Source of the DNA: Neoarius graeffei
Taxonomy: Eukaryota; Chordata; Actinopteri; Siluriformes; Ariidae
Reading direction: 5' to 3'
DNA: 64,000 bases
Assembly (NCBI RefSeq): GCF_027579695.1
Contig: NC_083571.1
Coordinates: 34,259,443-34,323,442, forward strand
Part shown: piece after piece, positions 47,985-61,100 of the stretch
How the letters are laid out: the number at the start of each line of letters is the position of its first letter
Numbering within the stretch: the stretch's first letter is position 1
Position numbers and translations under genes: made by a program
The notes under the pieces: model-generated
Databases searched by the model: none
The model's input: the letters and a program-made list of their open reading frames with translations, nothing else
What the model was told of the DNA's origin: nothing

Positions 47985-50900
47985 CTTCTCTCGGTCCAGA
48001 TGCCGTGCCACCTTCACCTCTCCCTTTAAAGGGTCAATAGAGAAAGGGCTTCCTTGGTTGCCGCTGACGATGGAGTAGCGCACCTGGTTACTGGAGGGTC
48101 CGTCTGCATCTTCAGCCATGACCTACCCACACAGACACACACACACACACACACACACAGTTCAGCCGACCCCGTTAGCATTAGGCTCTCTTTGCGCACT
48201 CGGTTGCCTATTTACGGTCATTACATGTCATGTAACTTGTGAGGGGGTGGAGACTCACCATCAGCACCATTGTGCCCGGCTCGATGTCCTCGCTCACCAC
48301 GGCTGCATAAACCGACTGGCTGAAAACAGGGCTGTTATCGTTTACGTCTGTCACATTGATACTAACAATGGCCCTGTCGCTTAGAGACGGTGTTTCTCCG
48401 TCTGTCGCCTCCACCGTCAGAGAAAACTCACGGTATAATTCATAATCCAGCGGTGCAATCACGAAAATGACACCTACAATGGCAAGGATGGAGAGTTAGT
48501 GAAAGAAATATACGAGAATCATTTATTGCCAAAATAGTTTCATTTTGGCGTCTAGGTGGAGACAGAGTTAAACTGATATCACAGTGGGATGAGTCTCTGA
48601 GTTTACCTGTGTGTGTATCCACGCTGAACACGCCTCTCTCGTTCCCATCGACGATGGCATAGGAAATTTGAGCTTCAGCGTCACGGCTAGCCGCATGCAC
48701 GCGCAGCACCTGGGTTCCCGCGGCAATGTCCTCAGGGATGGTAGCGATGTAATCATGGCGCTGGAAGACAGGAGGGTCGTCGTTCAGGTCCAGGACAGAT
48801 ACCGTCACCGAGCAGATGGTGGAGAGGGGGCGGGGCCAGCCACGATCCATTGCTTGGGCTTGGAGAGTGTACAAAGGCTGGAGCTCACGGTCAAGGGGCG
48901 TGGCCAAGCGGAGAACACCAGAGTGCTCGTCAATAGAGAATGCTCCGTCAGCCGAATCCAACAAAGAGTACACGAGTTCACCGTTCGAGCCTGGGCAGAT
49001 ACATGGGATACAAACACGTCAAAGACAAGTGCAAGGAAACCCTGAGACTGGAATTAAAGATCCTCTTCCAGAAAACCTTAGCTGAACTATCATCAGAGCT
49101 GCTGTTTGAGTAAATAAATGCAATCAGAAGCGAGAACCCAACAGCGCTGTGCTATAGTGGTGCTTGAAAGTTTGTGAACCCTTTAGCATTTTCTATATTT
49201 CTGCATAAATATGACCTAAAACAACATCAGATTTTCACACAAGTCCTAAAAGTAGATAAAGAGAACCCAGTTAAACAAATGAGACAAAAATATTATACTT
49301 GGTCATTTATTTATTGAGGAAAATGATCCAATATTACATATCTGTGTGTGGCAAAAGTATGTGAACCTCTAGGATTAGCAGTTAATTTGAAGGTGAAATT
49401 AGAGTCAGGTGTTTTCAATCAATGGGATGACAATCAGGTGTGAGTGGGCACCCTGTTTTATTTAAAGAACAGGGATCTATCAAAGTCTGATCTTCACAAC
49501 ACATGTTTGTGGAAGTGTATCATGGCACGAACAAAGGAGATTTCTGAGGACCTCAGAAAAAGCATTGTTGATGCTCATCAGGCTGGAAAAGGTTACAAAA
49601 CCATCTCTAAAGAGTTTAGACTCCACCAATCCACAGTCAGACAGATTGTGTACAAATGGAGGAAATTCAAGACCATTGTTACCCTCCCCAGGAGTGGTCG
49701 ACCAACAAAGATCACGCCAAGAGCAAGGTGTGTAATAGTCAGCGAGGTCACAAAGGACCCCAGGGTAACTTCTAACAACTGAAGACCGCTCTCACATTGG
49801 CTAATGTTAATGTTCATGAGTCCATCATCAGGAGAACACTGAACAACAATGGTGTGCATGGCAGGGTTGCAAGGAGAAAGCCACTGCTCTCCAAAAAGAA
49901 CATTGCTGCTTGTCTGCAGTTTACTAAAGATCACGTGGACAAGCCAGAAGGCTATTGGAAAAATGTTTTGTGGACGGATGAGACCAAAATAAAACTTTTT
50001 GGTTTAAATGAGAAGCGTTATGTTTGGAGAAAGGAAAACACTGCATTCCAACATAAGAACCTTATCCCATCTGTGAAACATGGGGTGGTGGTAGTATCAT
50101 GGTTTGGGCCGGTTTTGCTGCATCTGGGCCAGGACGGCTTGCCATCATTGATGGAACAATGAATTCTGAATTATACCAGCGAATTCTAAAGGAAACTGTC
50201 AGGACATCTGTCCATGAACTGAATCTCAAGAGAAGGTGGGTCATGCAGCAAGACAACGACCCTAAGCCCACAAGTCGTTCTACCAAAGAATGGTTAAAGC
50301 AGAATAAAGTTAATTTTGGAATGGCCAAGTCAAAGTCCTGACCTTAATCCAATCGAAATGTTGTGGAAGGACCTGAAGCAGTTCATGTGAGGAAACCCAC
50401 CAACATCCCAGAGTTTAAGCTGTTCTGTATGGAGGAATGGGCTAAAATTCCTCCAAGCCGGTGTGCAGGACTGATCAACAGTTACCAGAAATGTTTAGTT
50501 GCAGTTATTGCTGCACAAGGGGGTCACACCAGATACTGAAAGCAAAGGTTCACATGCTTTTGCCACTCACAGATATGTAATATTGGATCATTTTCCTCAA
50601 TAAATAAATGACCAAGTATAATATTTTTCTCTCATTTGTTTAACTGGGTTCTCTTTATCTACTTTTAGGACTTGTGTGAAAATCTGATGATGTTTTTGGT
50701 CATATTTATGCAGAAATATAGAAAATTCTAAAGGGTTCACAAACTTTCAAGCACCACTGTATAATGACTATTAGAACAAGCCTGTTATTATACTGCAGAA
50801 TAAATCGTGGATCTGCACAGGAGAAAACATCATCATGTTTCTAATAAGCGGGTTACCGTGTTCGGCTTGCGTAATGACTTCATTATTTACCAGTATCTAC

Positions 50901-52855
50901 GTTATTGATTTCATCCTTGCCATCACGATGCATTAACACGTCTCTGCTACTCATATGCATTGATTTTGCAATCGGCGCCAGAACAAATAATCTAGCTGCT
51001 GTGCTAACACGGACACAGCTGACTTGTAAAAACTTGGGAGAAGAATTTGCGGCTCTTTGCCTAGACAGCATTTAAAAAGAGAACTGAGTCACACACACAC
51101 ACACACACACACACAGTGTGGGACGAGACTGAGATACAGCACATAATTGGCATTTTTTTCTCCTTGTGCATGTGTTATTAGATTCGCATTTATAAAACCC
51201 CGAGGTCCTCTGATTCCCATCGTACCGTGTTTGTGTTTTAAAATTGGCTAATGACGTTTAAGTAAATCAAGTCGAGTGATTTTTCTCTCATGTCATGGCT
51301 CGGAAGCTCAAATGAAGAGACACTTGAAGTGCTAATCAGAAACCAGTCCGAATCACACCAGCATTTAAAATCACATTTCTGTTTAATCAGTCGGCAGACG
51401 CTTTTATTGAAGGTTTCGGGTCTGGAACAGCAGTCGTGACGGTTTATAGCACAGGTTTGTATTAACATGCTCTTTATAATACGTTATCGTTTCTATAGTA
51501 ACAGCTTGTTCAGCTTTCGTTTGTTCTTTGAACTTTGCTTTTACTCCATCTGTTCTTTGAAGTCTGCACTTTGAAGCAGGACAAAAGTTTTCCCCGTTCA
51601 CTGATAAGCAGATCCATTTCCCCGTCCTGGTTAAACATAGCCGACTTTATCAGTGTGTGTGTTCACTGATTATTTCACGAGCGTGTGAAAATTCAGCTGT
51701 CTGCTCATTTCGAGAGCCTGACCATCAGGAAATGGAACAGCGTGAAATGTTTTTGGTAAAATATCACAACAACGATTTAAGTCATTTTTCCAAAATAAAA
51801 TAAAATAAAATAAATGCTGTTAACACAAGTTCATGTGCTAATTATAAATATCTCATCTCATCTCATTATCTCTAGCCGCTTTATCCTTCTACAGGGTCGC
51901 AGGCAAGCTGGAGCCTATCCCAGCTGACTACGGGTGAAAGGCGGGGTACACCCTGGACAAGTCGCCAGGTCATCACAGGGCTGACACATAGACACAGACA
52001 ACCATTCACACTCACATTCACACCTACGGTCAATTTAGAGTCACCAGTTAACCTAACCTGCATGTCTTTGGACTGTGGGGGAAACCGGAGCACCCGGAGG
52101 AAACCCATGCGGACACGGGGAGAACATGCAAACTCCACACAGAAAGGCCCTCGCCGGCCACGGGGCTCGAACCCGGACCTTCTTGCTGTGAGGCGACAGC
52201 ACTAACCACTACACCACCGTGCCGCCCCATGTGCGAATTATAAATATTCATAAAGTAAACAATCAGAGATTTTTTTCTATATTCTAAAATCTCGAATCCG
52301 AGTCATGACGTCATCGTCGTCTAATCTGGTATTTGCGTGACAGAAACAGTGGCTGTAGCTCACCGGTGTCAAGATCGGTGGCCTGCAGCCGTGCGACAGG
52401 TGTGTGTATCTCCGTATTCTCAAACACGGTGATGGCGAAGGGGTCGGCGCTGAAGCGTGGCGCGTTATCGTTGACGTCCTCCACCGTGACCTCGATGTCA
52501 GCCTCGCAGTATCGGCCTCCTCCGTCCACCGCACGCACCTTCATCCTGTGCAGCACTTCCTCCTCATAGTCCAGAGCGCTAAAGATCTTCAGCTCACCTT
52601 CAAGAACCAAAAAACACACAGCAGGTTGAGTCAGAACAGTACAGTACAGTACAGCTCCCACCTCAAACACACGGCATTTTACTTGCCAGAGAAGCCGAGA
52701 AGATTTAACGGTCCAAAGGAACTTTCAGGAAGCTTTTTGTTAAAGATTTTTTATCAAATAAATAAAAACAAACATAACAGACAAACGAAGTAAAATCAAC
52801 TGATGGTTGATGGGTTTATGACTCAGAGATGTTTAAATCAACCAAGAAATGTAAA

Positions 52856-52925
<70 letters not shown>

Positions 52926-53264
52926 GTTATTTTCAACATTTTTGAAAATTGCTTAATGCTTTGCATGTGGAATATGTTTCACTCAAATTTAAACAAGAGC
53001 AACAAAAAGTAAATAATTAAAGGACAGAAAGACAGAGAGAAAAAAATAGGGATAGAAGGAAGACAGAGGGGTGAATGATGGAGGGAAAGCAAGAAAGAAT
53101 GTGTGTGTGTGTAAGAATAGTTAATAAAAGAGACACCGTGTGTGTATGTGTGTGTTTCTGTGTGTACGTTTGTATACATTTGTGTGTGTGTGTAGGTGTG
53201 TGTTTGTTTCTGATGTGGGTTTGTTTGTGTATGTGTGTGTGTGTGTGTGTTTCGTGTGTGTCCA

Positions 53265-53307
<43 letters not shown>

Positions 53308-53502
53308 TTGAATGTCACACTGATCATCTAAAACACTGAACCACTAAAGCTGGGTGCCTCTGTAAAGCCCAGTCTCATCAGATCCCTGCACTGAACCCTC
53401 TGAGGCCTGTAGGGGGCAGTGTGGCTGTTCATCGGGACGGAGAGGAGGACGATTACTCGTTCACGCTGAGAAACCTCTCACATTCTCTATGAGGGAGAGG
53501 AA

Positions 53503-53568
<66 letters not shown>

Positions 53569-53618
53569 CCCCTCATGGCTAAAGACTGTCAGATGATGAG
53601 AAAAGTAAATAATTAAAG

Positions 53619-53655
<37 letters not shown>

Positions 53656-54147
53656 GACTGAGGGAAGGAAGGAACTCAGGAAGAATAGGAAGTACTTGAG
53701 ATAAAAAGACAGATAAAGTGGATAGAGTTAGAAAAACAGAGTGAGATGTTCTTAATAACTTCACTTGAGGAAAGAAAGCAGGGAAGAAAGAAACGAAAGC
53801 AGGAAAGAAAGAGTGCTCTTGCAGACATGTGTCTTTGCAGGACTCTTGGCATCGCAAACCTTCAACAAAGCTCCTTTTCTTTTCCATCAACGAACAAAAG
53901 CGGGAAAAAACATGGAGAAAACCCTGCAGATACGTTAATCCCACACCCAACAGCAGCGCTCCTTCTGTGTGTGTGCATGTGTGTGTGCCAACACATAACC
54001 ACACACACACGCAACCTTCTTCCTCGCAGCTGCTGACTTGCACCTTCACAATAGGCTTTGTGTTGTAGCGCCGTGATGAGATGCTAACACACATGCCCAA
54101 ACATACACACACACTGCTTGCCTGCTGGCTGTGTGTAATGCTTAATT

Positions 54148-54197
<50 letters not shown>

Positions 54198-54279
54198 GGG
54201 AGGTTGGAGTTAATAAGCACCATCAGACCACTAAATAGCCTCGGTTTTCAATAATGCATCTTAAATTACTTGCAGGGCT

Positions 54280-54315
<36 letters not shown>

Positions 54316-54417
54316 AGAGAGAGAGAAAGAGAATGACAGAGAGAGATTAATTTTCCTTGTCCATTGCCTATTTGGTTAAAATCTAGAGTGAATGAGCACA
54401 CAGGACTCGTGTGAGGA

Positions 54418-54476
<59 letters not shown>

Positions 54477-54567
54477 AAGAGAATGATAGAGAGAGATTAA
54501 TTTTCCTTGTCCATTGCCTATTTGGTTAAAATCTAGAGTGAATGAACACAAAGGACTCATGTGAGGA

Positions 54568-54635
<68 letters not shown>

Positions 54636-55030
54636 CAGCTTTGGGAGCACTGAGACTGTCAAAACAAGACTGAGCGTCAACTTCCATATAAGCCACAACA
54701 CTGACAGAGAACCGCGCGAACGCACGCACGCGCACACACACACACGCTGTACCTGTCTCAGGGTCGATGCTGAAGTGTTCAGCTCCGGCTCCTGAGAGCT
54801 GATAGTTGATATGAGCATTGGAGCGAATGTCAGCGTCCGTAGCAGAGACCTGGAGGACGTAACGTCCGGATACGGCATCCTCCAGGACTCGTACCGTGTA
54901 CAGGGACTAGAGACGGAGAGAAAGCAGAGGCAGGTAATGAGGATAGAGTATTACAATATAGAAAACAATCAAAGATAATGTGTGGGTGATCAAAAAATAA
55001 TAAAGCAAAGAAAACTGGAGCAGGTTTTAT

Positions 55031-55105
<75 letters not shown>

Positions 55106-58100
55106 AAGCAGGGAGCAATTCAAACACAATTGAGGCAGATTACGGCCTAAAGAAGGACTCAAAGCTCTCACCGGTGCAGTATGACGCTTTTGTCTTTCAA
55201 ATGCGAGGTTTCACACAAGGACCTTTCCAAAATCACGGCTCTGTGAAATCCATTCTGTTTGTCTCAATTTGTTCTCTTGCTGTGTGACAAATCCTCACTT
55301 ACTTTTGAATTTGCATGAAGCGGATGAACTTTCTTCCAGTTTCACTGAGAGTAGGCACTCATTTATAGGCCTTTATTTTAACTATCCGCGCATACACAAA
55401 ATCCAAAAAAGGTTCTCAAAAGTTATTAAAAATTCAGACCGAACTTGGATCGATGCATCAGTTTCAAAGGCAACATCTCATCTCATCATCTCTAGCCGCT
55501 TTATCCTTCTACAGGGTCGCAGGCAAGCTGGAGCCTATCCCAGCTGACTACGGGCGAAAGGCGGGGTACACCCTGGACAAGTCGCCAGGTCATCACAGGG
55601 CTGACACATAGACACAGACAACCATTCACACTCACATTCACACCTACGGTCAATTTAGAGTCACCAGTTAACCTAACCTGCATGTCTTTGGACTGTGGGG
55701 GAAACCGGAGCACCCGGAGGAAACCCACGCGGACACGGGGAGAACATGCAAACTCCACACAGAAAGGCCCTCGCCGGCCCCGGGGCTCGAACCCAGGACC
55801 TTCTTGCTGTGAGGCGACAGCGCTAACCACTACACCACCACCAAAGGCAACAATAGAAGTGAATCGATACAATGACTTGCACTAGCTCAGAACCTAAACT
55901 ATTGAGCTCCAAGAGTCTAGAACCCTTGAAAAACCTTGGACAAACAATGAGACATCCAAGCAATAGCCTACATGCATGCATCACTATCTTACCTTTTCAC
56001 AAACAGGACTGTTGTCGTTGGCGTCCAACACTTTGACCTCCACCACTGCCCGGGCAGTGAAGGTGCCGTCTGTCGCTGTGATGTTGAGCTGGTAATTGTC
56101 CGTCTCCTCCCTGTCTAATGGCTTTCGCACCAACACCTTCCACTCGCCCTGTGTGTGCTCTACACCAAACTGCCCCAGAGGGTCACCACCTTTAAACAGC
56201 CATGGAGATCAAGTCATTAACCCAGTGCACAGATTTCAGTTACAGCTCACACTCAATCAGCAAATAATATTTCTGCAACCTCTGCAAAGCTGATAAACCA
56301 GTGGGAAACCTAAGGTTGCTTATACAGTGGTATGCAAAAGTTTGGGCACCCCTGGTCAAAATTGCTGTTACTGTGAACAGTTGAAGATGAAATGATCTCC
56401 AAAAGGCATAAAGTTAAAGATGACTCATTCCCTTTATATTTTAAGTAAAAACATTTTTTATTTTCATCTTTTACATTTTCAAAATGACAAAAAAGGAAAA
56501 GGGCCCGAAGCAAAAGTTTGGGCACCCTGCATGGTTAGTACCTAGTAACACCCCCTTTGGCAAGTATCACAGCTTGTAAACACTTTTTGTAGCCAGCTAA
56601 TAATCTTTCAGTTCTTACCTGGGGGATTTTCACACATTCGTCCTTGCAAAAGGTTTCCAGTTCTACAAGTTTCCTGGGCTGTCTTGCATGCACTGCTCTT
56701 TTGAGATCTATCCACAGATTTTCAATGATGTTTAGGTCAGGGGACTGTGAGGGCCAGGGCAAAACCTTCAGCTTGGGCCTCTTGAGGTATTCCATTGTAG
56801 ATTTTGAGGTGTGTTTTGGATCATTGTCTTATTGTAGGACCCATCCTCTTTTTAACTTCAACTTTTTTGCAGATGGTGTGATGTTTGCTTCCAGAATTTG
56901 CTGGTATTTATTCGAATCCATGCTTCCCTCGACCAATGAAATGTGCCCTGTGCCACTGGCTGCAACACAACCCCAAAGCATGATCGATCCACACCCATGC
57001 TTCAGAGTTGGAGAGGTGTTCTTTTCCTGGAATTTGGCACCCTTGTTTCTCCAAACATACCTTTGCACATTGTGGCCAAAAAGTCATATTTTGAGTTCAT
57101 CAGTTCACAGGACTTGTTTCCAAAATGCATCAGGCTTACTTAGATGTTCATTTGTAAACTTCAGACACTGAATTTTGTGGCTAGGATGCAGGAAAGGTTT
57201 TCTTCTGATGACTCTCCCATGAAGGTCATATTTGTTCAGGTGTCGCTGCATAGTAGAACAGTGCACCACCACTCCAGGGTCTGCTAAATCTTTCTGAAGG
57301 TCTTTTGCAATCAAACAGGGGTTTTTATTTGCCTTTCTAGCAATTCAATGAGCAGTTCTTTCAGAAAGTTTTCTTCATCTTCCAGACCTCACCTTGATCT
57401 CCACGGTTTCTGTTAAGTGCCATTTCTTAATAATATTACAGTCTGAGGAAACAGCTACCTGAAAACACTTTGCTATGTTCTTGTAGCCTTCTCCTGCTTT
57501 GTGAGCATCAATTATTTTATTATTCAGAATGCGAGGGAGTTGTTTAGAGGAGCCTATGGCTGTTGATTTTAGGGACAAGTTTGAGGAGTCAGAGAATTTA
57601 TACAGCTTTGAAATCTGCATCATCTGACCTTTCCTAATGAAGAATTTGAACAAGCCACAGTTCAATAAGCTAATTAAGGTCTGGAACCTTGGTAAAAGTT
57701 ACCTGAGAACTCAAATGTATTGGGGTGCCCAAACTTTCACATGGTGTTCCTTTTCTTTTTTCACTCTCCAATTGTAGAAAACAAAAATAATACACAAATC
57801 TTGCAGAAAACGCTGAAAAGAAATGTCGTCTTTACCTTTATGCCTTTTGGTGATCAGTTCATCTTCTGCTCACTTAACTATTCACAGTAACAGACATTTT
57901 CAGTAAGGGTGCCCAAACTTTTGCATGCCACTGTACATATGCAGTGTTTGAATGGAACCCCTCTGGCAAAAAGTTGTTCATCTTTCTCCATGGGCATATT
58001 TCTAACCAATGAGTCAGCAAGCTTTACATATACCTTTCCAGCCTTACATTCCCCTCAGATAACCTTTTTTTTTGCTTTTTGGTTTGTTTAACGTGCATTA

Positions 58101-61100
58101 TGAAACCAAACTGAATAGCAAAAACAACCACATGTATCAAGCTTGCCCTGGTTTGAACTCTGACAAATTGAACAATAGTTGTGAAAGAACCATCACAAAA
58201 ACATCACCTTTTACAAGATTGATATTTCAATCATAATTAGAGGTTCTGCAAAGAGAACCATAACAAAGGAATTAAGGCTGCTGAGGTGCAAGCAGACATT
58301 CATCACAACCTCTTTTCTAAGATCTTGGGATATTCAACATGGCAGAGTTTTTCACACAAGCTAATTAATACCAGAGTATGCCCATTTCCCCCAGCCAATT
58401 CTGAAGAGTTACTGGAATAATTACAAAAGCAGGACTTTTTCTACTGACCTAAATATTTAAGCTTGTAATTTGAAACTTGTTTACTGATTGAATGTGGAGA
58501 ATATTTAAACAAGCAGATGGTATCTTTATACTGGCTGATTTAAGTGGCTCGGCAGTGATAAGCTGTTATTAGTGCAGGATAATTGAGCGCTTATAGATTA
58601 GCAATAGTGTGAATTCACAATTTCTGTATGTTTACAGACAATTATAAATGTTTAGATATCAGTAACAGAAATGGCATCCAGCCATGTTTTAGGATTTTGC
58701 ATACCTGTAATGAAGTACTCGACTTGTTTGTTGATGTCCTTGGAGTCTGCGTCGGTTGTGCTGAGGATGGCGATCACTCCACCAGGAGGATCATCTTCAC
58801 TCACTGTGCCTTTGTAGATCTCTGCGGTAAATTTGGGTGGGTTGTCGTTCACGTCGGCTACCATTACTTCCACTCTAGTGCTTGCTGTAAGCTGCACCTT
58901 GTCTCCACGGTCAATGGCTAGGACTGAGATGGTGTACTTGTCTCTCTGCTCGCGGTCCAACTCCTTCAGCATGGTCACCCAGCCCGTTTCGCTATTGACA
59001 GCAAACAATTCTGCTATGTCTACTGAATCCTGGATGGGATCCAGGCTGTAACTCACCTGCCCATTGGTGCTTGAGTCCAAATCCATTGCCTTCACCTGTA
59101 TCACCGACGTGCCTCCAGGGAGATTCTCAACCACAACAGCTTCATAAGGGTCTGACTCAAAGACTGGACTGTTATCATTTACATCCTTGACCTGGATGTT
59201 AACATCCACAGAAGAGATGACTTCATTCCCTTCATGGTCACTTTGTGCTTGGAGAGTGAACTGATACCACTTGGTGCTTTCATGGTCCAGTTTCTTCACC
59301 AGCTTCAGGGCTCCTGTTTCACGGTTAATCTCAAAAACTTCATCTTTGTTGCTCTCTAGGGTGTTACCCTTTACTAGACTGTAGAACACTGGCTGGTCAC
59401 TCTCTGCCTGAATCATGTCTATTTGTGAGCCTAGAGAACGATCTTCTTCAATGGCAAACCTGTAGTATGGTTCTACAAACTTTGGCACTTTAACCTCTGG
59501 GGCAAGTACTCTAACATAGACAGGGACAACAGAGGATCTTGAAGGGTTACCACCATCCTTCGCACGTACAAGGAAACCATAGAGCTCATTTTCTAATCCA
59601 ATGAGACTCTCTTTAGTCATGATGACCCCACTGAGTGGGTGGATCTCAAAGTTCTCAGATACGTTATCAGAGTCTGCTTCAATAGTGTATGTGATGTCTG
59701 CATTGCTGCCTTCATCCATGTCAGAAGCTGCAATTTTAACCACCATTGTTCCTCTAGGAACATCTGATCCTATGTTGACTTTGTATTCTGCAACTCTAAA
59801 CTGTGGGGAATTATCATTAATGTCGGTTAGGATCACATTGATGGTGCAGAATCCCACTTTGCCACCACCATCTTTTGCCATCAAGGAGACCTGAATGATT
59901 TTCTCCAAAGCATTCTCGCGATCAAGGCTCTCCAAGGTGAAAAGTTCACCATCTTCATTTACAGAAAATTTATCTTTAGCAATGTCATTGACAATGTGGT
60001 ATGTGACTCGTCCATATATGCCCGCATCTTCATCCGATGCTGGAGCCTCTACCACTAACGTTCCAACAGGAGAGTTTTCTAGAAGCTCGACTATGTGGTC
60101 GACTTGAGGGAAGGAAGGACTGTGGAAGTTTGCACCATTGACAGTAATTTTCACAAGAGCAGAGTTCCTGAATACACCATCAGACACAGAAACATTAAGG
60201 TTATACAGAGGCTCCATGTGTGGCTTCCTGTGATTGGAAATCACAACAGCTCCAGATTTTTTATCTATGACAAAGTTCTGTTCCTCATTTCCTGACAAGA
60301 TTGAAAACTCAAGGTTTGCACTATCAGAGCTGTCAGCATCCGAAGCCTGAACCTGTGTCACGAAATGGCCACGGGGAGCCAGCTCACTGACAGCTGCTTC
60401 GTAAACCTTCTGTGAGAACTGAGGAGGATTGTCATTAAGATCTATAACGTCAATCATCACAGTGACTTCACTGGAAAGTGCTGGAACTCCTCCATCGACA
60501 GCTCTGACTGTTAGCTTGTATTGCGTTTTCTCCTCATGGTCTAGCATGCGAGCTGTCCAGATCATACCAGTGTCACGATCGACAGTAAAATATTCAGAGT
60601 TTTTATCATTGCTGGCTATTTGGTAGAACAGAAGCTTATTGTTACCTGTGTCTGGATCAACAGCAGATACCTGTACTGCAGCAGTGCCGATAACAGAGGC
60701 TTCAGAAAGGCTTGCATTATAAGACTTGGCTAGGAACACAGGTGGGTTGTCATTCACATCCTCTAAAATTATGTCAACAAATACGTCAGCTTTAGCACCA
60801 GTCAGTGAATCTGTGGCTCTTACACTTAGTTTATAAGCAGGGTGTGTCTCAAAATCAAGAGGCTGTACTACTTGAATAACACCTGTGTTGAAATTGATGT
60901 AGAACTGATTGTAAGGATCACCCTCTGTGATGGTGTACACTACCCTTGGTCCTTCTGAATTGCTAGCTTGTACATGGATAATGGGAATGTGTAGCTGTAC
61001 ATTCTCAGGGATCTCTAGACTATAGAAAGGTTTTTCAAACACCGGTATGGCTTTATCCACTACAGTTATAGGCACTTCAACAGTTGCTGACAATGATGGC

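Larger units (their letters stand above)
48991..52363 (-). other. fat1: fat1 intron with Tc1 and SINE
   Basis: Holds the Tc1 copy 49155-50759, a (CA)n run at 51092-51115, and the SINE 51852-52227. No additional exon recognised. Confidence 0.6.

Noticed and set aside
53017..55287. Several readings made of HTHTHT, CVCVCV or SLSLSL
   Set aside because: Translations of CA/GT/GA microsatellites without coding signal.
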